Source: Hymenobacter lapidarius (lineage in GTDB: Bacteria > Bacteroidota > Bacteroidia > Cytophagales > Hymenobacteraceae). From it: a DNA stretch of 64,000 nucleotides. Under the pieces are notes generated by a model. That model was not told the DNA's origin, ran no database searches, and saw only the letters and a list, made by a program, of their open reading frames with translations. A program made the position numbers and the translations under genes. Location of the stretch: positions 62,001 through 126,000 of the forward strand of contig NZ_MDZB01000120.1 in the NCBI RefSeq assembly GCF_001816145.1, read 5' to 3'. Of this stretch, positions 47,886 through 56,998 are shown one piece after another; positions within the stretch are counted from its first letter, which is position 1, and every line of letters starts with the position of its first letter.

Positions 47886-49100
47886 CTAGTGTTCCGCCCA
47901 CTCAATTTTGCTCAGGTCGATGCCTTCCTGGAACATCTCCCACAGGGGCGACATTTCGCGGAGCTTGGTAACGGCCTCTTTTACGTGGCCGATGGCGTAG
48001 TCGATTTGCTCGTCGGTGGTGAAGCGGCTGAGGCCGAAACGCAGCGAAGAGTGCGCCAGGTCGTCGCTCAGGCCCAGGGCCTTGAGCACGTAGCTGGGTT
48101 CCAGCGAAGCCGAGGTGCAGGCTGAGCCCGACGATACCGCCAGGTCCTTCACGCCCATCATCAGGCCTTCGCCTTCTACGTATTTAAAGCTAATGTTGGT
48201 GACGTGGGGCAGGCGGTGTTCCACCGAGCCGTTCACGTAGCTTTCTTCCAGCGTCATCAGCTCTTTTTGCAGGCGGTCGCGCATCACACTCAGGCGAGTG
48301 GTGTCGGCGTCCATTTCCAGGCGGGCCAGCTCGCAGGCCTTGCCCAGGCCCACGATGCCGGGCACGTTGAGGGTACCGGAGCGCATGCCGCGCTCGTGGC
48401 CGCCGCCGTCCATCTGGGCGGTCACTTTCACCCGGGGGTTCTTGCGACGCACGTACAGCGCACCCACGCCCTTAGGACCGTACATTTTATGGGCCGTAAA
48501 GGCCATGATGTCGATGCCATCGGCGTTGACGTCCACCGGAATTTTGCCTACTGCCTGGGTGCCGTCCGTCATAAACAGGGCACCGTGGCTGTGGGCGATT
48601 TTGGAGATTTCGCGGATGGGCTGAATAGTGCCCGTCTCATTGTTGCCGAACATGATGGCGACTAGGATGGTCTCCGGCGTCATGGCAGCTTCCAGCTCTG
48701 CGAGGCTGATGAGACCTTCCTCGTTCACGGGCAGGTAGGTCACGCGGCCGCCCAGCTTCTCAATGTGCTTGCAGGTGTCGAGCACGGCTTTGTGCTCGGT
48801 GGTGCAGGTAATGACGTGGTTGCCCTTCTGGCTGTACATCTCAAACACGCCTTTGATGCCGAGGTTGTCGGACTCGGTAGCGCCCGAAGTGAAGATGATT
48901 TCCTTGGGGTCGCAGCTGATAAGCTTGGCGATTTGCTCGCGGGCGTAGTCCACGCCTTCTTCCGCAGCCCAGCCAAAGGGGTGGTTGCGCGAAGCGGCGT
49001 TGCCGAATACGTCGGTCAGGTAAGGCATCATGGCCTCCAGCACCCGCGGGTCGAGGGGGGTGGTGGCGTTGTTGTCGAGGTAAATGGGGAGCTTAAGCAT
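47886..49100 (-). CDS. iscS: Cysteine desulfurase IscS
   Basis: A 404-aa protein from the ATG at 49100, the size of E. coli IscS. The fold-type I PLP enzyme shows [30 protein letters not shown], the PLP Lys205 in [11 protein letters not shown] and the persulfide-forming Cys328 in [17 protein letters not shown]. The long catalytic loop and C-terminus ([17 protein letters not shown]) fit the IscS/NifS group I type. It takes sulfur from cysteine for Fe-S clusters, via IscU downstream, and for tRNA thiolation. It is the first gene of the cluster, with a -7 box 92 nt upstream. Confidence 0.96.
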   Translation of the reverse strand: MLKLPIYLDNNATTPLDPRVLEAMMPYLTDVFGNAASRNHPFGWAAEEGVDYAREQIAKLISCDPKEIIFTSGATESDNLGIKGVFEMYSQKGNHVITCTTEHKAVLDTCKHIEKLGGRVTYLPVNEEGLISLAELEAAMTPETILVAIMFGNNETGTIQPIREISKIAHSHGALFMTDGTQAVGKIPVDVNADGIDIMAFTAHKMYGPKGVGALYVRRKNPRVKVTAQMDGGGHERGMRSGTLNVPGIVGLGKACELARLEMDADTTRLSVMRDRLQKELMTLEESYVNGSVEHRLPHVTNISFKYVEGEGLMMGVKDLAVSSGSACTSASLEPSYVLKALGLSDDLAHSSLRFGLSRFTTDEQIDYAIGHVKEAVTKLREMSPLWEMFQEGIDLSKIEWAEH

Positions 49101-49191
49101 TGCGCGCAGCGGGATAGCAGAGTGTTAAACCAGCGAATAACTGGACTCCTGTAGAACACAGTTACAGGGCAATCAGTTTTCTTTGGATTCA

Positions 49192-49199
49192 CAAAAGTA
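49192..49199 (-). promoter_or_regulatory. TAnnTTTG -7 box upstream of iscS
   Basis: The minus strand reads TACTTTTG, a match to the Bacteroidota -7 consensus, 92 nt before the iscS ATG. No clear -33 element is at the usual spacing. No IscR site is recognised. Confidence 0.5.
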
Positions 49200-49308
49200 G
49201 ATACAATCTAAATAAGGAATTGCCTCGGATTCTGGCAGGAGCCGAAATCACTCGGCAAAACCTCGTTTTTAGCCCTTTAAGTGGACTTTCCCTTTCTTTT
49301 TGCTCTCA

Positions 49309-49716
49309 ATGATAACCAACCTCGAACACCTCGGCCTGGCCGTGAACGACCTGGAGGCGGCCACGGCGCTCTACACCACGCTGCTGGGCGCGGCCCCGTA
49401 TAAGAAGGAGCACGTGGCCAGCGAAAACGTGGACACGGTTTTCTTTCGGGTGGGCGGCTCCAAAATTGAGCTGCTGGCCGGCACCTCGCCCGACAGCGCC
49501 ATCACGAAGTTTCTGGCCAGAAAGCCGGAGGGCATCCACCACGTGGCCTTCGAGGTAGATGACATTTGGGCCGAGATGGCGCGGCTGCGCGGGGAGGGCT
49601 TCGTGTTGCTCAACGAGGAGCCCAAGCACGGAGCCGACAACAAGCTCGTGTGCTTCGTGCACCCCAAAAGCGCCGCCGGGGTGCTGGTGGAGCTCTGCCA
49701 GACCATCGCTGATTAG
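49309..49716 (+). CDS. mce: Methylmalonyl-CoA epimerase
   Basis: A 135-aa protein from the ATG at 49309, a vicinal-oxygen-chelate fold. Metal and substrate residues sit in the usual places: NLEHLGLAVNDLEAATALYT (His7), FFRVGGSKIELLAGTSPDS, GIHHVAFEVDDIWAEMARL (His82 region) and VLVELCQ (Glu near the end). It interconverts the 2R and 2S forms of methylmalonyl-CoA in propionate metabolism. The partner mutase is not in the window. It diverges from iscS. Confidence 0.92.
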   Translation: MITNLEHLGLAVNDLEAATALYTTLLGAAPYKKEHVASENVDTVFFRVGGSKIELLAGTSPDSAITKFLARKPEGIHHVAFEVDDIWAEMARLRGEGFVLLNEEPKHGADNKLVCFVHPKSAAGVLVELCQTIAD

Positions 49717-49877
49717 CGCTGATTAGGGTGATTTCGCTGATTTCCTATTTGTGGAGTTGGCCATCGTTCGAATGCTGGGTTGGTAATTTCGCGGCGCCAA
49801 GTCGCCATATACACCAGGCCGGAAATCCCGTGACAGCCCACTCAGTGTAATCATAAAAATCAGCGTTAATCAGTGAT
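49707..49877. repeat. Diverged inverted repeat (AATCAGCG type) between mce and tsaC
   Basis: ATCGCTGATTAGCGCTGATT at the mce end is roughly mirrored by AATCAGCGTTAATCAGTGATT before tsaC. It covers the last codons of mce and the region before the tsaC start, and is the likely source of both untranslated edges. Confidence 0.5.
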
Positions 49878-49878
49878 T

Positions 49879-50451
49879 ATGAAACGTTTCCAGCAAGAAG
49901 TAGATGCCGCCGTAGATGCCCTGCTACTGCAGCAAGTCATTCTGTACCCCACCGACACCGTGTGGGGTCTGGGCTGCGACGCCGAGGCACCGCCCGCCGT
50001 GAAGGCGCTCTATAAGCTCAAGGACCGGCCCGAAGGCCAGCCCAGCATTATTCTGGTGGCCGATCTTGCCATGTTGCAGCGCTACGCCACGCAGGTGCCC
50101 GATGAGCTGGAAGGCATGATAGAAGAGCAGTCGCGGCCCACCACCTACATTCTGCCGGCCAGCCGGGCAGTAGCGCCCGGACTGGTGGCCCCCGACGGCA
50201 CCGTGGGCCTGCGCGTGGTAAAAGACGAGTTCTGCTTTAAGGTGGTGCGCCGGCTGGGGCATGGCTTGGTGTCTACTTCGGCCAACAAAGCCGGCGAGCC
50301 TTCCCCGGCGGTGTACGGGGAAATTGACCTGGCCATTTTGAGCGGGGCCGACCACGTGGCGAACTGGCGGCAGGACGATGCCACGCGGGTGGCCCCCTCA
50401 CGCATTGTCCGGCTGGGAGCAGGTGGCCAGCTGGAAGTGGTGCGGGAATAG
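49879..50451 (+). CDS. tsaC: L-threonylcarbamoyladenylate synthase (TsaC/YrdC family)
   Basis: A 190-aa protein from the ATG at 49879; a GTG 6 nt upstream is an alternative. The YrdC fold is clear: VILYPTDTVWGLGCDAEAPP (substrate KxR/T motif area), LYKLKDRPEGQPSIILV, RPTTYILPAS, VAPDGTVGLRVVKDEFC, LVSTSANKAGEPS. It makes threonylcarbamoyl-AMP from threonine, bicarbonate and ATP for the t6A37 modification of ANN-decoding tRNAs. It is short, lacking the Sua5 C-terminal domain, hence TsaC type. Confidence 0.93.
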   Translation: MKRFQQEVDAAVDALLLQQVILYPTDTVWGLGCDAEAPPAVKALYKLKDRPEGQPSIILVADLAMLQRYATQVPDELEGMIEEQSRPTTYILPASRAVAPGLVAPDGTVGLRVVKDEFCFKVVRRLGHGLVSTSANKAGEPSPAVYGEIDLAILSGADHVANWRQDDATRVAPSRIVRLGAGGQLEVVRE

Positions 50452-50633
50452 CCCGCGGCCAACACGACCCGAAACGGTGGGCGCCGGCCACTTCTTGGGC
50501 GATGCTTTGCGCCGGAAATGGACGCCGTGGCCGTTTGTGAAAGCGGAGTCGGGTACCACTGCGTGGCACGGCCGGAGGATGCCAGGCAGCCGTGGGGTTG
50601 GCTTTCGTGGTCGAAACACCGAACTTTGCGGCC

Positions 50634-52073
50634 ATGAAGACGCCCCAACTACCCGAACTGCCCATCTTTCGCGCCATTGCCGAAGCGGCGGCTGAGCTCA
50701 AGCAGCCGGCTTACGTCATTGGCGGCTACGTGCGGGACCTGGCGCTGGGGCGCGCCAGCAAGGATATTGACGTGGTGACCGTGGGCGACGGCATTGCCCT
50801 GGCCCAGGCCGTGGGGGCCAAGCTGCCGGGCCGCGGCCGGGTCACGGTGTTCAAGAACTTCGGCACGGCCATGCTGCCTACCAAGGAGGCCGGCGAAATT
50901 GAGTTTGTGGGGGCCCGCAAGGAAAGCTACCGCGCCGACAGCCGCAAGCCCGAAGTGGAGGCCGGCACGCTGGAAGAAGACCTGGCCCGCCGCGACTTCA
51001 CCATCAACGCCCTGGGCCTGAGCCTGAACCCGGAAAACTTCGGGGAATTGGTGGACCGCTACGAGGGGATGAAGGACCTGGCCAGCAAAACCATTCGCAC
51101 GCCGCTGGGGCCCGACGTGACTTTTTCCGACGACCCGTTGCGCATGATGCGCGCCATCCGCTTTGCCGCGCAGCTCGGTTTTGATATTGAGCCAGACACC
51201 TTCGACGCCATCATCCGAAATAAGGACCGGATAAAGATTGTGTCGCAGGAACGCATCACCGTGGAGCTGAACAAGATAATCGAGTCGCCCACGCCCAGCT
51301 ACGGCTTCAAGCTGCTGTTTCAGACGGGCCTGCTGCACCTCGTTTTTCCCAAAATGGCGCTGCTGCACGGCGTGGATAAAGTGGGCACCCACGCCCACAA
51401 AGACAACTTCTACCACACCCTGCAGGTGCTCGACAACGTGGCTGCCGCCGGCGGCGACCTGTGGCTGCGCTGGGCCGCCGTGCTGCACGACATCGCCAAG
51501 CCGGCTACCAAGCGCTATGACCAGCGCGTGGGCTGGACCTTCCACGGCCACGAGGACAAAGGCGCCCGGTGGGTGCCCGGCATCTTCGCCGACCTGAAGC
51601 TGCCGCTGGGCGAAGAAATGCGCATGGTGCAAAAGCTGGTGAAGTTGCACCTGCGCCCCATTGCTCTGGTGAAGGAAACTGTGACCGACTCGGCCGTGCG
51701 CCGCCTGCTTTTCGAGGCTGGCGAAGACGTGGACCGCCTCATGCTGCTCTGCCGCGCCGACATCACCAGCAAGGACCACACGCGCAAGGAGCGTTACCTG
51801 CGCAATTTCGGGCAGGTGGAGGAGAAGCTGAAGGAGGTGGAGGAGAAGGACCACCTGCGCAGCTTCCGCCCGGTCATCACCGGCGAAATCATCATGGAAA
51901 CCTTTGGCCTGAAGCCCTCGCGTGCCGTGGGCGAACTCAAAGAAGCCATCATGGAAGCCATTCTGGAGGGCACCATTAAAAACGAAATGGACGAAGCCCT
52001 GGCCTTCCTGTTGCAGCAGGGGGAGGCTAAAGGACTTCGTCCGGAAGGAGGCTTCGTTCACTCACCAAACTAA
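50634..52073 (+). CDS. cca: CCA-adding tRNA nucleotidyltransferase with HD domain
   Basis: A 479-aa protein from the ATG at 50634. The class II nucleotidyltransferase head has YVIGGYVRDLALGRASKDIDVVTVG (GG and DxD metal site) and LARRDFTINALGLSL (RRDxxxN). The RNA-binding domain has FSDDPLRMMRAIRFAAQLGF. A C-terminal HD domain follows: THAHKDNFYHTLQVLDNVA, WAAVLHDIAKPATK, FHGHEDKGA. It adds or repairs the CCA end, which matters here because the tRNA at 710 does not encode CCA. Confidence 0.95.
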   Translation: MKTPQLPELPIFRAIAEAAAELKQPAYVIGGYVRDLALGRASKDIDVVTVGDGIALAQAVGAKLPGRGRVTVFKNFGTAMLPTKEAGEIEFVGARKESYRADSRKPEVEAGTLEEDLARRDFTINALGLSLNPENFGELVDRYEGMKDLASKTIRTPLGPDVTFSDDPLRMMRAIRFAAQLGFDIEPDTFDAIIRNKDRIKIVSQERITVELNKIIESPTPSYGFKLLFQTGLLHLVFPKMALLHGVDKVGTHAHKDNFYHTLQVLDNVAAAGGDLWLRWAAVLHDIAKPATKRYDQRVGWTFHGHEDKGARWVPGIFADLKLPLGEEMRMVQKLVKLHLRPIALVKETVTDSAVRRLLFEAGEDVDRLMLLCRADITSKDHTRKERYLRNFGQVEEKLKEVEEKDHLRSFRPVITGEIIMETFGLKPSRAVGELKEAIMEAILEGTIKNEMDEALAFLLQQGEAKGLRPEGGFVHSPN

Positions 52074-52248
52074 GCCTGACTTCTTTTTCGTGTTCAGCGG
52101 GGCTTCGGGGCAGGTAATGAAGCTATACGAAAATATTCGCGTTACGGCTGAGTAAGTAATTGGAGGTAATCAGTTTTGGCCGTTGGGGGCTACCCGACAA
52201 AGCCAAAGACAGCACCGCGAAACAAGCCGTTGCATCTCGCTGCGGCCA

Positions 52249-54966
52249 CTAGAGGCGCTTCACGCTGGAAGGACCGGTGGCGTCCACGTTGCTGCTGCCG
52301 GGGTTGCCGCTGTAGGTAATCTGGCTGGCGCCCACGGCGTCGCCCCGAATGCTTTGGGTGACGTGCAGGCGGGCCTTGCACACGCCGGCCAGGTCCACGG
52401 TGGCGGTGCGGGTCTGCAGGTTGGCGGCGGCCAGCTCGCAGGCGCCGGCCGCGTCCAGGTCTATGGCATCGGCGCTGCCGGTGGCGGTGGTGCGGCAGGC
52501 GCCGGCCTGCTCAATTTTCAGGCTGCCGTAGCTGCCGTTCAGGCGCAAGTGGCTGGCGCCGGCCTGCTCAACGGCCATCCGGTCCTGGCGGTCGAAACCG
52601 CCGAGGTCGGCTTGCACGCTGCCGGCCAGGTCGAGCTTTTCAATGGTGGGCATTTCGATGAGGATGAGAACTTTACTGTATTTGCGCCTCCAGTTGCCAC
52701 CAAAAAACGAGGTGTTGCGGGGCCGGATTTTCAGCGTACTGCCGTTGTTCGTCACCCGCAGGTCTTTCAGAATACTTTCGTCGCCGCCGGCTTCCACCCT
52801 AAAGGTGTCGCCTTTGCGCACCACCACCCGGTAGCCGCCCACTACTTCCACCTGGGTGAAGCCGGTTTGCTGAAAGGTGCGGCGGCCATTGCCGTAGCTC
52901 TCCATATCAGTATCGAAGGCGGGGGCGCCGCCGTAGTTGAGTTTGAGGCCGTTGTCGTCGTCTTCGGCTTCGCTCACGTCGCCCTCATTCGAGCTGTTGC
53001 CGTCGATGTTTACGTCTTCGTCTTCGTTCAAAGACTCGACATCGGCTTCGGCGCAGCCAATGCACTCAAGCTTGTTGCCGCGCAGGCGGTACTGGTACTG
53101 CTCGGGGGTATTGGGCCGGCGGTTGTTCACGAAGTTTTCGTCTTCCAACATGTTTTCGGCAAAGCGGCGGCTCAGGCGGAAGGTGCGGTCGCGGGGCAGG
53201 CGAATGGTAAGGGCCAGGTCCTGGTTGCGGTACTTGGCGTTGGGCAGGAAGGAGAAGTGGTCGTCGAATACCAGCGAGGAGTCGCCCCGGGTCCGGATGG
53301 TGTAATCAATGGAAGTCAGGGCGTTGCGGCGGGCTTCGTCTTCGGAGGGGCCTTTCGAGCCCAGCAAGCGCAGCACTTCCAGGGCGCGGCCGCTGTCGGC
53401 GGCGGCTAGGCGCACGTCCACGCGCTGCTCCCAGTCGCGCTCCACCCGGCGGGCGTCCAGCATTATCACCGGCGCGCTGATGGCGGGGTAGCGTTCCAGC
53501 TGCTCCACTTCGGCCTCGTATTGGTACTGCCGGCTTTGCTGCGCCACGGCCATGGTCACGCCCACAATGCTCAAAATCCAGAGGCCCAGCATAGACAAGC
53601 CCACGGTGCGCGACATTAGTGAGCGGCGCAGCAGCAGGTTCAGGCCGCTCAGGAACAGGGACAGGGCCGGAATACCGAGGGCGAAAAAGCCGGCAACAAT
53701 GCCCCAGGCGGGAATACCGTTCAGCATGACGTGAGCGGGGGCATCGCCCAAGTGAATGTTTTCGGAGCTGGGAATGAGGCCGATGCCGGCGCCCAACAGC
53801 ACGGCCAGGCCCAGCAGCAGGGAGAAACCCATAATGGTAAGCAGCACGCCCGCCACAATGCGGATGGCCGAGCCCGCAAAATCAACCAGGGGGCGCAGGC
53901 CGCGAGCGGCGTCTTCCACAAACGCGCCCACGGGGCGGTTGGTCATGGTCGGGCCCTCGCCAAACTCATTGGCGCGCAGGCTGCTGTCGTAGCCTTCCAG
54001 CGTCACGGCGTCGCCGCGCATGCGCATCTTGTCCGAAACCGTTTTGGCTTCGGGCAAGACTATCCACAGGATGATGTAGAGGATGAAGGTGAAGCCCCCG
54101 GCAAACAAGCCGGCCAGCAGCAGCACCCGCACCAGGGTCACGTCGATGTTCAAATAAGCCGCCAGGCCCGCGGATACGCCCGCGATTTTAGCAGTGCCGG
54201 TGTCCCGGAACAGCTTGCGGCCAGCCAGGGGCCCCTGGTTGAGCATGGCCTCGGCGGGCGCCGGGGCGTCGTAGCGCTTGGGCAGCACAATCCAGAGAAT
54301 GATGTAGGCCAGAAACGCCCAGCCGCCGAAGCTGAAGTGGTTGTCGCCGTCGCGAAAGTTGAAGCCCCCAAACACGCCGGGCAGCAGGAACACGAGCACA
54401 ATCCAGCCCAGGCGCACCCACACCGGGTTGATGGCAAAGTACTGCGCGATGCCGGCGGCTACGCCCGCCACCTTGCGGTGGGCCATGTCGCGGTACAGGC
54501 GCTTGGGCTCGGTGGTGGCGGTGGCGGCGGCAGTAGCGGCCGCGCCCTCGGAGCCGAAAGGGCCTTTGCGGCCAAACGGACCCTCTGGACCAAATGGGCC
54601 TTCGGGGCCAAATGGGCCTTTGGGGCCAAACGGGCCTTCGGGGCCGAACGTGCTGGCGCTGCCAGCGGCGGCAGGGGCTTCCACGTCTTCGGCGTCAAGG
54701 TCGTCGGTGGCGAAGTCGCTCACGCGGCCCATCTTGGCCATCATGGATTCCACGTCGTCGAGCCCGATGACCTGCTGCATAGGCGAGATGCGAGCCGAGA
54801 ACAGCTCGGCAATGCGGCCCTCGATGTCGGCTACGATGTCTTCGTGGCCGCGGTAGTTGGCAAAGTGAGCTTTCACTTCGGCCAGGTAGCGGCTAAGCAC
54901 CTCGTAGCCATCTTCTTCGATGTGAAAGATAATCCCCTGCAGATTGATGCTGATGTTCTTTTTCAT
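52249..54966 (-). CDS. PspC-domain membrane protein with collagen-like linker and head-GIN (DUF2807) domain
   Basis: A 905-aa protein from the ATG at 54966. Order: a short N-terminal helical domain of the type found before PspC (MKKNISINLQGIIFHIEEDG); a repetitive linker FGPEGP/FGPKGP (about 106-140); two PspC domains (LYRDMAHRKVAGVAAGIAQY and LFRDTGTAKIAGVSAGLAAY, each followed by a helix ending YIILWIVLP); further membrane helices; a long periplasmic region with an acidic stretch (SLNEDEDVNIDGNSSNEGDV); and a C-terminal beta-helical DUF2807 domain (FTQVEVVGGYRVVVRKGD, AGSVQADLGGF). It resembles envelope-stress membrane sensors. The PadR gene upstream on the same strand is probably its repressor. 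Confidence 0.9.
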   Translation of the reverse strand: MKKNISINLQGIIFHIEEDGYEVLSRYLAEVKAHFANYRGHEDIVADIEGRIAELFSARISPMQQVIGLDDVESMMAKMGRVSDFATDDLDAEDVEAPAAAGSASTFGPEGPFGPKGPFGPEGPFGPEGPFGRKGPFGSEGAAATAAATATTEPKRLYRDMAHRKVAGVAAGIAQYFAINPVWVRLGWIVLVFLLPGVFGGFNFRDGDNHFSFGGWAFLAYIILWIVLPKRYDAPAPAEAMLNQGPLAGRKLFRDTGTAKIAGVSAGLAAYLNIDVTLVRVLLLAGLFAGGFTFILYIILWIVLPEAKTVSDKMRMRGDAVTLEGYDSSLRANEFGEGPTMTNRPVGAFVEDAARGLRPLVDFAGSAIRIVAGVLLTIMGFSLLLGLAVLLGAGIGLIPSSENIHLGDAPAHVMLNGIPAWGIVAGFFALGIPALSLFLSGLNLLLRRSLMSRTVGLSMLGLWILSIVGVTMAVAQQSRQYQYEAEVEQLERYPAISAPVIMLDARRVERDWEQRVDVRLAAADSGRALEVLRLLGSKGPSEDEARRNALTSIDYTIRTRGDSSLVFDDHFSFLPNAKYRNQDLALTIRLPRDRTFRLSRRFAENMLEDENFVNNRRPNTPEQYQYRLRGNKLECIGCAEADVESLNEDEDVNIDGNSSNEGDVSEAEDDDNGLKLNYGGAPAFDTDMESYGNGRRTFQQTGFTQVEVVGGYRVVVRKGDTFRVEAGGDESILKDLRVTNNGSTLKIRPRNTSFFGGNWRRKYSKVLILIEMPTIEKLDLAGSVQADLGGFDRQDRMAVEQAGASHLRLNGSYGSLKIEQAGACRTTATGSADAIDLDAAGACELAAANLQTRTATVDLAGVCKARLHVTQSIRGDAVGASQITYSGNPGSSNVDATGPSSVKRL
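54555..54655 (-). repeat. 18-bp tandem repeats encoding FGPxGP
   Basis: About five to six units of 18 bp, each encoding the hexapeptide F-G-P-(E/K)-G-P, between the N-terminal and PspC domains. Unit number could vary by replication slippage without shifting frame. Confidence 0.8.
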
Positions 54967-55028
54967 GGCAAAAGGCTGAAAAACGGCCGTTTAAGTTCTG
55001 GTGAGTGGAGAAGGAAAAGGCGGCTAAA

Positions 55029-55376
55029 TCAAACAGCGGGCTTGGGTGGGGCGCTGTGCCGGATGATGGCCACCGAGGCAGCCATTTCCTCCCAGGTGTC
55101 GCGCAGCTCGGCCAGAAACTGGCGGCCGGCGTCGGTCAGGGTGTAGTATTTGCGGGGCGGGCCGCTGGTGCTTTCCTTCCAGACATAGTCTAGCAGCGCG
55201 GCGTTTTTCAGGCGGGTCAGGAGCGGGTAGAGGGTGCCCTCCACCACTATCATGCGGGCCGAAGTCAACTCCTCCAGCATGTCGGAGGCGTAGGCTTCGC
55301 CGCGGGCGATGATTTCCAGGATGCAGAATTCAAGGATTCCCTTGCGCATCTGAACCTGGGTGTTCTCGAGTTTCAT
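55029..55376 (-). CDS. PadR-family transcriptional regulator
   Basis: A 115-aa protein from the ATG at 55376 (MKLENTQVQMRKGILEFCIL); the longer upstream frame covers the promoter. The winged HTH is typical: LEIIARGEAYASDMLEEL, VVEGTLYPLLTRLKNAALLDYVW, SGPPRKYYTLTDAGRQFLAEL, then a dimerisation helix. These proteins repress membrane-stress or transport operons. The PspC gene begins 62 nt downstream on the same strand, a frequent Bacteroidota pairing, so autoregulation of the pair is likely. Confidence 0.92.
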   Translation of the reverse strand: MKLENTQVQMRKGILEFCILEIIARGEAYASDMLEELTSARMIVVEGTLYPLLTRLKNAALLDYVWKESTSGPPRKYYTLTDAGRQFLAELRDTWEEMAASVAIIRHSAPPKPAV

Positions 55377-55410
55377 GGGCGTAACGAATAGTAGTGGGTG
55401 AGAAACAGTA

Positions 55411-55440
55411 CAAATGTATGGTAGGTACTTTGTAACGCAA
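55411..55440 (-). promoter_or_regulatory. Promoter with overlapping direct repeats for padR-pspC
   Basis: On the minus strand, TTG (55440-55438), a 19-nt spacer and TACATTTG (55418-55411) fit the Bacteroidota consensus. The sequence GCGTTACAAAGTACCTA overlapping the -33 box is repeated about 45 nt upstream as GCGTAACAAAATATTTA. It is a candidate operator. Confidence 0.6.
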
Positions 55441-55786
55441 GGTACTGGATGAATAATTCCGATTAATGCTTGTAAATATTTTGTTACGCATTGATTATCA
55501 ATGTGAAAAATTTTAATAGCAAGAGTCTGTTTTTTATATTTAGGTAACTGCAAGCCCCGAGTCAGGTCAAAAACCGGTACTCAGCAGCCAGGAGCGCCGC
55601 AAATCAGGCGCGGGCCGAGGGCCGCTGCCAGCACAAACTCCAAGGCCCGAAAAAAAACGTACATCTACGGCAGCCCGGTTATTCGTCCGGCCATCGCGGG
55701 GGTTTGGCGTGAATTTGGCTGCATGACGCACTATCTTGAAGTAACTTGCGTTCCGCTGGCGCGCCCTAAAACTCGCCTTCCTGCAT

Positions 55787-56917
55787 ATGCCCCAACTCTC
55801 CTCTACTGTCCGCGGCATTGCGCTGCTGGCTGCCATAGCCCTGGTTCTGCCGGCGGCCGCCCAATCGACCAAAACGCCGAAGTACAGCAACGAATTCCTG
55901 AACCTGGGCGTGGGTGCCCGGGCCCTGGGCATGGGCAAAGTGCAGGTGAGCTTGGCCAGCAACGCCACCGCCGGCTATTGGAACCCGGCGGGCCTGGCTA
56001 ACCAGACCCAGAAATACGACGGCGTGCTGATGCACTCGGAGCTGTTTTCGGGCGTGGTGAAAAACGACTACGCGGCCTTTTCCATGCCGCTCGATGCCCA
56101 GAGCGCCATTGGCGTGAGCGTGTTGCGCCTGGGCGTGGACAACATTGCCGACACCCGCAACCTCATCAACGAGTACGGCTACGTCGACTACAGCAAGATT
56201 GAATACTTCTCGGTGGCCGATTACGCGCTGCTGGTGTCCTACGCCCGCAAGCTGGGCAACGTGGAAGGCCTGAGTGTGGGCGTCAACGGCAAAATCATCT
56301 ACCGCAACATCGGCAAGTTTGCCACCGGCTACGGCTTTGGCGTAGACGCGGGCGTACAGTACAACCGCAGCGGCTGGAACATGGGCCTGATGGTGCGCGA
56401 CATCACCACCACCTTCACCCAATGGTCCATCAACGCCGATGAGTACCAGAAAGGCATCAACAGCACCATCGCCAACGGCGACGACCCCATTCCCACCAAC
56501 AGCGCCGAAATTACCCTGCCGCGCTTTGTGCTGGGTGTGGGCCGCCGGGTGGCGCTGCCCAAGGAATTCTCGGCCCTGGTAGCCGTGGACCTGGAGGCCA
56601 CCACCGACGGGGAGCGCAACACGCCCATCTCCACCAAAGCCGGCAGCATTGACCCGCGCGTGGGCATCGAGTTGGGCTATAAGGACCTGGTGTTTCTGCG
56701 CGGCGGCGCCGGCAACTACCAGAAGATTCAGGACTTTGCGGCCAGCCCCGGCAGCACGCCCGGCAGCAGCTGGAAAGGGCAGTACAGCGTGGGCGCCGGC
56801 GTGGCCATCAGCGGCCTGCGCGTCGACCTAGCGCTGTCGCGGCTGGCGGTTGAAAAGCTGGGCAGTACTTCCCAAACCAACTCGCTGATTGTTTCGCTTG
56901 GCTACGGGTTCAAGTAA
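55787..56917 (+). CDS. porV2: PorV-like type IX secretion outer-membrane protein
   Basis: A 376-aa protein from the ATG at 55787 with signal peptide (GIALLAAIALVLPAAAQS). The PorV/PorQ-family hallmark is at the mature start: EFLNLGVGARALGMGKVQVS, then ATAGYWNPAGLANQ. A repeated beta-barrel pattern continues to the terminal aromatic-type strand LIVSLGYGFK. PorV proteins escort cargo at the type IX channel to the PorU sortase. Canonical PorU precedes PorV in many genomes; here the order is reversed and the partner is oversized, which points to the second-type PorV2/PorU2 pair. Family certain; sub-type inferred. Confidence 0.75.
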   Translation: MPQLSSTVRGIALLAAIALVLPAAAQSTKTPKYSNEFLNLGVGARALGMGKVQVSLASNATAGYWNPAGLANQTQKYDGVLMHSELFSGVVKNDYAAFSMPLDAQSAIGVSVLRLGVDNIADTRNLINEYGYVDYSKIEYFSVADYALLVSYARKLGNVEGLSVGVNGKIIYRNIGKFATGYGFGVDAGVQYNRSGWNMGLMVRDITTTFTQWSINADEYQKGINSTIANGDDPIPTNSAEITLPRFVLGVGRRVALPKEFSALVAVDLEATTDGERNTPISTKAGSIDPRVGIELGYKDLVFLRGGAGNYQKIQDFAASPGSTPGSSWKGQYSVGAGVAISGLRVDLALSRLAVEKLGSTSQTNSLIVSLGYGFK

Positions 56918-56998
56918 GCCTTTGGGGCCGGTTTGTTGGCTTGAAGAGGTGCCATAGACTGAAATAGAGGATATAAAATAAGATATAGCTACTTAGGC

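Noticed and set aside
55029..55553. Longer 174-codon form of the PadR protein
   Set aside because: The extra N-terminal codons cover the promoter and its direct repeats (CVTKYL appears twice because of them); family homology begins at the internal ATG at 55376.
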